From: Raphanus sativus
Lineage: Eukaryota > Streptophyta > Magnoliopsida > Brassicales > Brassicaceae
DNA length: 64,000 nt
Direction: 5' to 3'
NCBI RefSeq assembly: GCF_000801105.2
Contig: NC_079514.1
Location: forward strand, 29,685,075 to 29,749,074
Each line of letters begins with the position of its first letter. Positions within the stretch are counted from its first letter, which is position 1. Below, piece by piece: positions 55,222 through 64,000 of this stretch. The notes beneath the pieces are model-generated. The model saw nothing but the letters and a program-made list of their open reading frames with translations, searched no databases and was not told where the DNA came from. The position numbers and the translations under genes are program-made.

Positions 55222-55570
55222 ACCCTTAGCGCTCAGATCCGAAACTCTCAGCTGCTTCTCTCCAATGCCGCTGCTTCTCTCCAATGCCACTGCTTCCAGA
55301 CGTCCTGTGATGGTTCTTGACTCTGAACCCATTATCCGCGACATGGCTGCGTTACCAAGCTCAGCAGCTTCATTACGACAGCGCCACCATGATCATGAGG
55401 CTCAAGGCTACTATTCAATCTTTTGAAGGGCATATGAATTCTGTTACTGAGAAGAGTGCTAAATATGCTCAGATTGCTTATGAGGAAGTGCCCAAGAGTC
55501 TTTACTGCCTTGGTGTTCATCTCACTACTGAGTGGTTTCAGAACTCTGAGTTACAAGAGAAGCTTATAAA
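55222..55570 (+). pseudogene. Captured fragment of a GAUT galacturonosyltransferase gene
   Basis: Plus-strand frames give AQIRNSQLLLSNAAA, SRRPVMVLDSEPIIRDMA and, after a frameshift, YQAQQLHYDSATMIMRLKAT, EKSAKYAQIAYEEVPKSLYC and LGVHLTTEWFQNSELQEKL. This is the stem region just before the GT8 catalytic domain of GAUT proteins, Golgi enzymes of pectin synthesis. The catalytic domain is missing; the frame runs into TTATAAA repeat. A 21-bp tandem duplication (CTGCTTCTCTCCAATGCC) lies near 55252-55290. Confidence 0.7.
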
Positions 55571-56360
55571 TATATTTATAGACCTTGTAAATTAGTTTAT
55601 GAATACTTATAAATAAATGTATAAACTCTTATAAATAGCTTATAAGTTCTTGTAAATAGTTTTATAAAACCTTTTAAATAATTTTATAAACCTTTATAAA
55701 TAGCTATATAAATATTAATATGTGTTTTATAAACTTTATAGATGGTTGATACAAGGTTTTATAAGCTCTATAAATGGTTCATGAATGGTTTTATAAACCT
55801 TTATAAATAGTTATATAAATATTTATACGGTTTTAGAAACCTTTATAATTTTTTTATAAACTCTTCAAAACCTATTAAAATCTTTTATAAATCCTTACAA
55901 ATCTTATATAAACTTATATAAACCCTTTATAAACTTTATAAACCCTTATAAATTCTGTATAAAATATTTATAAACACCTGTAAGTGATTTTTTAAACCCT
56001 TTATATATTCTTATAAACCATTATAAACATTTTAAACATTTTGTGATGACTTGAAAACAAAACTTATGGAAGCTATAAAGCAGTTTCAAGATATTCTTGT
56101 TGTGAGATCAGAGGTTAGATTTGTAGTATTTGACTTTCTGACATTAGAGAGTGCCTAATTGAGAGTTCACATTTTTGTTACATTAATATTTTTATAAGTT
56201 TATAAGTTATTTTTATAAGGTTATATTAATATTTTAAAGACTTCTAAATCATGTATAAGAGTTCATAAATATTTATAAATCATTTATTAGAGTTTAGAAT
56301 TCAGTTATAATCATTTATAAATCATTTTATAAAGGTTTATAAATTAGTTATAAACATTTA
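55571..56360. repeat. TTATAAA-rich repeat, right block
   Basis: The dense TTATAAA-type repeat continues for about 480 bp, pauses at the syntaxin-like fragment and resumes at 56190-56360. The first 190 bp are a direct repeat of the left block. Confidence 0.8.
56045..56113 (+). pseudogene. Captured SYP3/SED5-type syntaxin fragment
   Basis: One open 23-codon stretch (DDLKTKLMEAIKQFQDILVV, then RSE) resembles the linker region of SYP31/32 Qa-SNAREs that act at the Golgi. It is very short and without a SNARE motif; the assignment rests on this stretch alone. Confidence 0.4.
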
Positions 56361-56497
56361 GAAAGTAAGGGTTCTTCTGGCTTTCCTTCGACTCTATATA
56401 AATATTAAGACAAGGGTTCTTAAGTAAGTGATGTTACAAAGCATGTACCCAAAGCAATCAAAAGGGGTTTGGTGTTAAACCAATTTACATTATATTA

Positions 56498-56594
56498 TAT
56501 GCCCTGAAAATGAAACAAACTCTCCTGGTTTAGCTCCAGCAGGTGGTGACAATGGTTCCACCACTGAGTGGTCGTCATTTGAAGCACAAAGAAC
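56498..56594 (-). pseudogene. Captured EMAPII-type tRNA-binding domain exon, antisense
   Basis: On the minus strand, after an acceptor-like GCTACAG, one open exon reads VLCASNDDHSVVEPLSPPAG, then AKPGEFVSFSGH. This matches the C-terminal tRNA-binding OB fold found in plant methionyl-tRNA synthetase and free EMAPII-like proteins. It is opposite in orientation to the other captured pieces. Confidence 0.5.
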
Positions 56595-57050
56595 CTGTAG
56601 CAAAGAAACCATTAACAAAAAAGAAATGCAAGTGTGAAAAGCTTACAACATTTTGATCGTTGATTAACTGGATTGATGCAGATAGAAGAAAGTCTTAGCA
56701 TCCATATCCTGACATTACATCTCATAGCTTTTCAGGTTTGACATATGTGATGAGCGCAACAAGCAGGTTCTTCGTCATCATAACAAATCAACCAAGGAAC
56801 AAAAGAAAAGTAAGCTTTTAAGTTTCAAGAACCTGACAATGGTATCTATTGATAAACCAAAACTATATGCATACAACCAAAGATTCTTTTATTTATTAGT
56901 AACTTAAGACATCACTATACCATAGTATTCTTACACAGCACCTACCCAAACATACAAATAAAGCGACATATCCATAAGCACTTCAAATTTACAAAGCTTT
57001 ATACAAAGAAGAGTATACACAAACATACACATACCAATACATATGACCTT

Positions 57051-57350
57051 GATTTATAAGGGGTTATAATTTCTAAAAATGCAGTGTCCACCATTGGAAA
57101 AAAACTTTCTTTTAACCAGAACTATTCAAATGACAAGCCTATATCAACCTTCTTTGATTTTGGAGAACAAAAGGAATCAAATCCAAAAATTACTAGAAAC
57201 CCAGATTTATAAGGGGTTATAATTTTTCAAAAACTCAATGTTCATTATAGAAACTCTTTCTCTTAGATCGATCTGTTCAAATACAAGTGTAAACCAACTT
57301 TCTTTGATTTTCTTATAACATAAAGACCAAAATAAAAAAAAATTACTTGA
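57051..57350. repeat. 153-bp direct duplication near the Pack-MULE right end
   Basis: GATTTATAAGGGGTTATAAT occurs at 57051 and 57204, and downstream sequence through CAACTTTCTTTGATTTT is repeated with moderate divergence. Confidence 0.7.
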
Positions 57351-57709
57351 AACAAACAATAAAAATACACAATTAGAAATATACAGACTGGGAATCTTGT
57401 AGAGGAGCTGACATGTTTGAGGCTTTGAATCTCAATTCTCCCGAACAGACGTGATTGAGTTGCTGGCTACGTGAGAGAGAGACGATTTCATCGCCGGATG
57501 ATTACGCGAGGAGCTAATTGTGAGAAATAAGACACTCGATCTCGTCGCCGACGGATACTCATGAGAGAGAAGACGATGGTTAGAGAAAATAAGGTAAGGC
57601 TAATTTAGTCTTTTACCTATTAATGAATGTGGTATTTTTGAAAATGTCATCTGATTAGTGGTATAATTGAATTGTGGTACCAAGAAAAGTGTATATGTGA
57701 AATTTCCCC

Positions 57710-58350
57710 ATTTAGTTATTATTTACATTAGTTTATTTAATGTATAACATTTCTAAATGACTATAAGGATATTGATATCAAATCTATTTTAAATATAAAT
57801 TTAAAATAATTTTAGTAATAAAAAATTTGTTGAGAAAAAATCTAACAAATTGTTTTTTTTAAATTAAATATTTTTTAGTTAATGCCACTGATTAATTTGT
57901 AATTAGTAGTATAATATTTTTATAATTTAATTTTAGTTAAAGTTTTATTACAAACAAAATATAATAAAATTATATGCTAATTTTATAAATTTTATAAGTA
58001 TAGTCTATATTAAATTAAAATAGAACTAATAAATGAATTACATATAAAATTATATTAAACTAGTAAACGAATATTTTTGAGAAATACTTTCATTTAAATA
58101 AATAAATAAAATATTATTCACTGTTTAAAGTGACTAAAATATCATTCACCTTTTAAAATGATTAAAATTCATAAATTATGTAATAATTTTAACTAAAAAA
58201 AATTGTTAAGATATATTAAATTATTATATTTAAACTATATATCATCTAATTTTCTATTTTTAAAATGATATTCATATACTACCTAAACATTATTATATAC
58301 AAAATATATATAAAACTTTTATATTTATAAAATAATCGGATGTGCTGGTC
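57710..58350. other. AT-rich intergenic sequence
   Basis: Very AT-rich. It ends in a Helitron 3' terminus in plus orientation (GGTCAAAATCTAG then T, CTAG at 58356-58359), but the hairpin before it (GGATGTGCTGG) is poor and no 5' end was found. Confidence 0.5.
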
Positions 58351-58363
58351 AAAATCTAGTATA

Positions 58364-60300
58364 TTTTAAATTGCAGGCATTCTAAGTTAAAGGTACAGAA
58401 AACGTTAAAGATAGAGAATTTGTAGAAATGGTTATGTTAGAATTAATTTTTATATTTAGTTATAGGAAAAAATCTTTCAAATGACCCTAAAATAATTTTA
58501 TAGAATTTTTTTCACTAAAAGAGTTTACAAGGAGACAAATAACTAAAATAAGTTTCATTGAAGATACAAAAGATCACTCTACCCTTACTTTATAAATATA
58601 CAAATATAAATATTTATTTAACTAAAAATAAATAAATAATTTTTTATAGTTTTTGAATTTTACATTTTTGAATTTGAATGATTTTATATATTTTTTCTCA
58701 AAATTTATTTTCTGAATCTTGTTTCATTTTTTTAAAAAAGTTATTCTGAAATTCAAAAATTATTTTGAAAATATTTCCAAAAACATTATTTTAAAAATTT
58801 TAAGGTGATGATTGTTTAAGTGGTTTTTGGCTTTTAATTTTTTGTTTTTGGATTTTAGTTTTTAGTTTTTAGTTTTTAGATTTTGGTTTTTAACTTTTGG
58901 TTTTTGTATTTTCTGTAGATTTTGGTTTTTCAAAAATCTTGAATGGTGATATTAGATTTTGGTTTTTGGTTTTCAAACTTAAAAATAAATTATTAAAATA
59001 CAATATTTCTTCTAATTACAATAAAATACAAAATATTATTATTATAGTCACTAACAATAAAATTATATTTACATTTATTTAAAATAATTATAAAATAAAA
59101 ATTAATGGCTCTATTTAAAATAAATTTAATTTTTATCTCCATAAAATACAAAATTAATAGTTAGGCTGTTATATATATTATAAAAACAAAATAAAAACAA
59201 ACTTAAAATAATTATATTTTTAAAAGATTGTAAAATACATAAAATTATGTAATTCAAATATTTGAACATAAAAACTAATAAGATGTTTTAAATAAAACAT
59301 AATTAAAATAAAATAAATGTATAATGATTGTAACAAAAATATTAACTGTATATAATTTTATTAAAAACTTTATAAAAATTTATAATATAGTATATTAATT
59401 AAACAATTAAAATTAATTATATAATCAAACTCGAATAACCTATGAAGATTTTCAATTTTTTATGTTTATTCATGTGTTCTTTTGTAAAATAAATGTAGCT
59501 TCTATATAGTAGATGTTTTCTAAAATTAATATTATTTTTTAAAATAAAAAGGAGTTAAATAGATAATGATTGTCGTGAGCAAATACCAATAAATGTAGCT
59601 ATTTAGTGATTTGGAATCTTTATTATTTTATCGCTTTAAGTTTTTTTTTATTAACTTTTATTATATTAATACCTAAATATATAAAAAGAAGTGAAAAATA
59701 AAACAAAACCCACGTTCATTGTTCAAAAACAAAGAAATGGTGGTTTTTGGCTTTTGTTTGAAGATAGGTAGTTACGTACAAAATCTAGTTTCCCTACATT
59801 TTAGGGAATCCATTTTCACAAAATCTTGATTGAAAAAAATTGGTTTTTACAGAAACAAAAACCAAAGTCTGTTTGAAAAACCATAAACAATCAACCTCTA
59901 AGTATTTATTCATTTATTTTTTGTAATCCTCAACCTCATTCATTCTTTTGATCATTAGCTACTTTAAATTGCAGGCATTCTAAGTTAAATGTACAAAAAA
60001 TGATCATATTTAAAAAAAAATATATTCACTAAAAAAATTTACAAAAAGAAAAATGACTAAAATAAGTTTCATTGAAGAAACAAAAGATCATTCTATCCTT
60101 AATTTATAAATATACAAATAAAAATTTTTAAAAATAAGTTTTTATAGTTTTCAAATTTTATGTTTTTAAATTCGAACGGTATTATATATTTTTCTCAAAT
60201 TTTCTTTTCTGAATCTTGTTTCGAATTTAAAAAGAAAATTCAAAAATTATTTTTGAAACGATTTCTAAAATTTTATTTTAGATTTTAAGTATTTATTAGT
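58364..60300. repeat. Direct duplication flanking an internal repeat element
   Basis: A segment from TTTAAATTGCAGGCATTCTA (58366) to about 58740 reappears at 59966 to about 60290, with shared AATAAGTTTCATTGAAGA and TTCTGAATCTTGTTTC blocks. The copies are roughly four-fifths identical by eye. Between them lies 58803-59899, with inverted ends (GATGATTGTTTAAGTGGTTTT versus GTTGATTGTTTATGGTTTTT) and long GTTTTTAG/GGTTTTT runs. This probably represents a non-autonomous DNA transposon. Confidence 0.5.
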
Positions 60301-60942
60301 TTTTATAATCCTCAGCCTCAGCCTCAGCCTCATCCCTCCCCCACCCCCATAAAAAGAAACCTCACAATTCAAATATAAATCTTAACTATAGATTATTTAA
60401 TTCTAGAGATATAATTGTTCTATTTACCATTTTAACAAAACATTTTGGTTATTTTATTTTTTATAGTCTGTATTTATGATACAAACTTTTTAGAGTCATG
60501 CTAAAGGATTTCTCTAATAATAATATACTTTGGTTACTAGATTTTGATTCGCGCTTTAAAAGCACGAGTTTATGTTTGGTTAATATTTTTTACAAAATTT
60601 AAATAATGTTAATCTTTTTTATTATATACATCATTTCAAAGATCTACACTTAAAATATTTGAAATGATTGATATAGATTCTTTTAATTTTTTTTTGTTTT
60701 TTACAAATAAGTTAAACAGTATAACATATCTTAATTATTATTTTTTGAATAAATTTAAATTTGACTAACATAGAAAAATAAATAATAAAAATATGACATA
60801 TCCTTTAACTGGTTATCACACTTAACGATCAGTTTGATTTCTTCTATTTGTATTTTGTACTCTATATTATGTTGACCAAATTGTGTTTCTAAATTAGTCG
60901 AGGGAATGATCAAAACCAAAACAAAACCACTTCTCGTAAAAG
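60301..60942. other. AT-rich spacer with Helitron 3' terminus
   Basis: At 60537 CTAGATTTTGATTCGCGC followed by a GCTTT-A-AAAGC hairpin is a minus-orientation Helitron 3' end. No matching 5' end to the right was identified before the hAT element. Confidence 0.45.
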
Positions 60943-61808
60943 CCTTGTTCGGAAACTCGCTAGGCGCTACGCGTGCGGCATATCCGGGCCTAGCGATTTA
61001 TTAAAAAATCGGAAAAAATCGGGGAGTACGCGGAGATGAATTTTTGGTATTTTATACATATAATATACAATATTTATGTATAATACATATTTTTGTATGA
61101 ACATCAGTTGTATTAAGATCACAAAATATGAGTAAACTTACTTTATTCCACATCTAATAATAAAAATATAAAAATAATCCACTTATAAGAGACAAAATAA
61201 AAATATTGTTGGATGTTTTCCACAAAAATAGAAATATTGGATAAACTACGTGTTACAATACAAAGCCTCCACTATAACTTATTAACCTTGTGATGTGAGT
61301 CACTTTCTTCTTCTTCTATCTATTTGACTGTAATTTTTCTGGACTGAATCTTCTCTTATGTCAAGACACGAGATACACAAAGCTAATCACCATGCAAGAA
61401 AAAAGCCTTTGTTTCAAGACCTAAGTCTTCTTACCAAAAATGCTCTGTCGGCTTCCGCTAATATCATTAGCCCTCGACGGTAGGATCGTTAGTCCCCAAA
61501 CTTATCTAGTATTTTGAATCCTTTCCTTTTTGTGTAGCTTTGTCTGGTGTTTTATGCCAGTGCAGAAACAGTTTTTTAGCTCTGAGTTTCCATTAATTGA
61601 GTAGATTCAAATTCATTGTGGAATCAACGATTTTAGATCTAACGATTTTGTCAATTACGCGGCCGCTTTTTATACTTTTACGGAGTCCATGCTCCTTACT
61701 CGGCTCACCGCTTTATGTAACCGAATTGGCTCAACTCGCCACGTTACACAAGCGCATCACGTTTATGCGGCCGATTAATCGCCTCCACGGCCGATTTGTA
61801 GAACAGGG
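60943..61808. mobile_element. Non-autonomous hAT element, 866 bp
   Basis: It is flanked by a perfect 8-bp target duplication CGTAAAAG (60935-60942, 61809-61816), the hAT size. Ends CCTTGTTC and (reverse complement of right) CCCTGTTC are inverted repeats with one mismatch. GC-rich subterminal sequence (CGCTAGGCG, CGGCCGATT, GCGGCCGCTT) marks both ends. No transposase; a frame at 61597-61842 lies across the right end and is not a gene. Confidence 0.8.
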
Positions 61809-61816
61809 CGTAAAAG

Positions 61817-62403
61817 TAATACAACTGTCCATTTCTTTTTAACATTAAAAAGCTGTCCTTTTCTTTTTTTTTGATGAGTAACTGCCTTCCCTTTTAATAA
61901 TTTTATTATGCAGTTATTAATTTTTTATATAATTAAAGGTAGGTTCAATGGCAAAGTTGTAATATTCCAGGTAATAGTAAGGGCAAATATTACTGATGAT
62001 TCTAAACTAATATTGATTTAAAAAACAGTTCAAAAAACAATTAGATTCTAACCCGTTCTTGAAAAGATGGGTATATTTTTTTTATTTTTTTGAAAAAATT
62101 AATTTTAATTTTAATGTTTTTTGTAATTATTTTTTGTTTTCAATAATATTTTATAATTTTTGAAAATTTAAAAAGTGATTTTCTAACAGCCTTTTAAAAT
62201 CTGAAAAATTACAATGAGGATTATAATATTGGCTAAATTGATTTCTACTGTTGATCTGATTATTTCATGGTTGTATATATATGTAAATATAGATAGGATT
62301 ATTCTATACTATTTTATTAAGAACTGAGAAAGGATATTATTCTTAGTAAAAAAGGATATTCTTAGTTTGTTACATAGTTGTACAGTAATCTTAAATTTAT
62401 ATA
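61817..62403. other. AT-rich spacer with degenerate Helitron end
   Basis: At 62041 TTAGATTCTAACCCGTTCTTG...GATGGGT resembles a decayed minus-orientation Helitron 3' end. Near 62312 TCTATACTATTTTATTAAG resembles a 5' end. No pairing is certain. Confidence 0.35.
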
Positions 62404-62967
62404 CTCCCTCCATTCCTAAAAAGATCCATATTTTAGTATTTTTACACTTATTAAAAAATATATCAAATTTTAGTTACCAATACATTATTTTCCGTAATCA
62501 ACTATTTCCCACAAGTTTTTACCAATAAAATTTTAATAAATGGAATTATATTTTTTGAAGTTTACAATTTACATTTAATTTATACATTGAAAATATGAAA
62601 AATATATCTTTTTGAAATATTATTCTTAATAAAAAGGGATATTCTTAGTTTGTTACACAGTTGTACAGTAATCTCAAATCTATATACTCTTTCCGTTATT
62701 AAAAGATCCATATCTTAAGGTTTTCACACTTATTAAAAAAATATATCAAATTTCACAGTTATTAAAAAAATATATCAAATTTTAGTTATTAATACATTGT
62801 TTTCCGTAATCAACTATTTCCTACAAGTTTTTACCAATAGAATTTTAATAAATGCAATTATATTTTTTGAAGTTTACAATTTATATTTAATTTATACATT
62901 AAAAATATGAAAATGTTTTTTTTAATATTTTTTTTCTAAAACATGGATCTTTTAGAAATGGAGGGAG
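62404..62967. mobile_element. Doubled MITE with CTCCCTCC termini
   Basis: Left CTCCCTCCATTCCTAAAAAG and right (reverse complement) CTCCCTCCATTTCTAAAAG then ATCCAT form inverted ends. Internally the left half (62404-62640) is repeated at 62690-62930 with high similarity (AAGATCCATAT, CAACTATTTCC, TTTTTTGAAGTTTACAATTT), so two copies of the same family lie in tandem or one is nested in the other. This type is usually assigned to Tc1/mariner-like MITEs. Confidence 0.6.
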
Positions 62968-63043
62968 ATATATATGTTTTTAATCTCCTTCTAACAAACT
63001 TTCGAACATTATATTCTTAAAATCTTTTTTACTTTATAATAAT

Positions 63044-63280
63044 TCAAATTATAATTAGAATCAACTTCCAAGCAATAACTGAGTTTTGGAGACAAAGTCT
63101 CCACAACTGCCGCTTCCATAGTTCCATTTTCTCCAAACTCCCCTCTCTGGCCATCTTAAACGCCTCACACATAGCCATCGTCACGACTGAGCTCATCAAG
63201 ATCTCTGCGATAAAAGCCCCAAGAGTTCTTTTATTAGCAAACTCCGACATGATGGAGGCGGAGAAAGTTCGTGGATACAC
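63044..63280 (-). CDS. Unrecognised coding-like frame
   Basis: 78 codons on the minus strand with balanced composition (contains SASIMSEFANKRTLGAFIAE, ILMSSVVTMAMCEAFKMA) and much lower AT content than its surroundings, suggesting a real or formerly real exon. No family recognised; no promoter or splice sites can be fixed. It could be another transposon-carried fragment, since Helitron sequence begins 50 bp to the right. Confidence 0.35.
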   Translation of the reverse strand: MYPRTFSASIMSEFANKRTLGAFIAEILMSSVVTMAMCEAFKMAREGSLEKMELWKRQLWRLCLQNSVIAWKLILIII

Positions 63281-63332
63281 AAACTGAAAACAATGGATGG
63301 AAGCCTATGTCTCGGTCTTTTTGTTATAAATA

Positions 63333-64000
63333 TCTATCTTATTAAAATAGGAACATTACAACTTTTTCTAGGTGGATTTTTAAAGATGGACCTCATATAT
63401 TTAAATTAAATGTCTCATTCTTTATATATAATACGTACCATAGTCTAACTTTGCATTGATGTATTTCCTTAAATACAGTTCTTCTTTTTGTCCATATTCC
63501 ATATATGATTTTTACATTTATTACATGTCGATTTAAATAAGATATATACTAAGAATACTAAAAATATTAATCGTTCTATAATTACCCTATACAATTCATT
63601 TTAAATTGATCAGTATACTTTCATTGGCCATATTAATTTTATTAGTACGAATAACATTAGGTAGATAAGTCATAGACACATACATAAAGATATGACTATT
63701 CTTATAACTACGTTGGGTCTAATCTACTTTCTAAAACAAATAACACATAGCTTCATATATTGTATAGAATATAGTAATATTGTATAGTATTATACTTATA
63801 CAATAATACTAAATACAAACCAAACTGAAATATAATATATATCAAAAATGTTTTGAACCATTACACACAAAATATATTAGACCTCAGAGATCAAATTCAT
63901 TTTGAAGTTACGTAATAATTATTTTAAAAAATTAAATTTCGTAATGTACAAAAAAATATAAGTTTTATATAAAATTTTGTGTTACAATAAAAAGACACAA
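63333..64000 (+). mobile_element. Helitron 5' end, continuing past the window
   Basis: After an A at 63332 a TC start (TCTATCTTATTAAAATAGG) and the following AACATTACAACTTTTTCTAG and GGTGGA match Brassicaceae Helitron 5' ends in plus orientation. The 3' end is outside the window. Confidence 0.55.

Larger units (their letters stand above)
53080..57709. mobile_element. Pack-MULE (Mutator-like element) carrying several gene fragments
   Basis: The left end begins GAGAAATTGCCAAAAATACC. The reverse complement of the right end begins GGGGAAATTTCACATATACA and shares the following CACTTTTC, TATACCA, ATCAGAT and AAAAATACCA blocks. These give imperfect inverted repeats of about 80-100 bp of a kind common on Brassicaceae Mutator elements. 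The flanking 9-mers are TTTTAGTTA (53071-53079) and ATTTAGTTA (57710-57718), the Mutator target size with one mismatch. There is no mudrA transposase. Inside are pieces resembling PMS1, an unidentified gene, a GAUT glycosyltransferase, a SYP3-type syntaxin and, in antisense, an EMAPII tRNA-binding domain. A TTATAAA-rich repeat occupies the middle. Confidence 0.85.

Noticed and set aside
61597..61842. 81-codon frame in GC-rich sequence
   Set aside because: It crosses the right end of the hAT element and its target duplication, so it is not a host gene.
1..64000. Search by eye for tRNA, rRNA, CRISPR arrays, bacterial operons or organellar inserts
   Set aside because: Nothing with the required structure or composition was seen; all repeats fit plant nuclear transposons or simple sequence.

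Overview
The window is plant nuclear DNA, most probably from a Brassicaceae species (Brassica/Raphanus/Arabidopsis relatives). The evidence is the AT-rich intergenic sequence, spliced and intronless plant gene types, MEDOS-like CrRLK1L receptor kinases in the Arabidopsis At5g38990 group, and a dense load of Helitron, Copia, Mutator, hAT and Harbinger sequences of the type common in that family. No tRNA, rRNA or CRISPR feature was seen. Only three or four host genes look functional; the rest is mobile DNA carrying pieces of host genes.

Layout. 1-3861: Helitron termini in minus orientation enclosing a degenerate AT-rich tandem repeat. 4176-4420: a Harbinger-type MITE. 7079-11507: a 326-bp tandem duplication, an unidentified gene fragment, a DNA-transposon-like region with a minisatellite that flips orientation, and a foldback-like element with arms of over 400 bp. 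12534-13563: a four-exon RING-H2 E3 ligase gene. 13908-18083: a 4.2-kb Helitron with a decayed RPA70-like gene. 18580-29893: a complete Copia element (155-bp LTRs, TSD ATTTT) into whose leader a second, younger Copia element (19097-23954, 218-bp LTRs, TSD CTATG) has inserted. 30240-30494: a possible small secreted protein.

33109-35772 and 49915-52416: two tandem, same-strand, intronless CrRLK1L malectin-like receptor kinases. Each encodes a signal peptide, malectin-like ectodomain, single membrane span and RD-type kinase. They share promoter-proximal sequence and lie 14 kb apart because Helitrons and MITEs fill the interval. The first has a duplicated promoter and signal-peptide start just upstream. 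The second has a 12-bp tandem duplication inside the glycine-rich ATP-binding loop. One intervening Helitron (44123-46684) carries exon and intron pieces of an FHA-domain AAA-ATPase gene.

52600-53012 is a LINE tail. 53080-57709 is a 4.6-kb Pack-MULE with terminal inverted repeats and a 9-bp target duplication with one mismatch. It has no visible transposase and holds pieces resembling at least four identifiable host genes (PMS1, a GAUT glycosyltransferase, a SYP3-type syntaxin, an EMAPII-type tRNA-binding domain) plus one unidentified gene, with an unusual TTATAAA-rich repeat between them. 57710-64000 is AT-rich and contains Helitron ends, a hAT element with a perfect 8-bp TSD (60943-61808), a doubled CTCCCTCC-type MITE and the 5' end of a Helitron leaving the window.

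The main biological interest is the gene-fragment shuffling by three different transposon classes (Pack-MULE, Helitron, foldback) around a receptor-kinase cluster, and the altered nucleotide-binding loop of the second kinase. Family names are from recognition of translated motifs; no database search was run.
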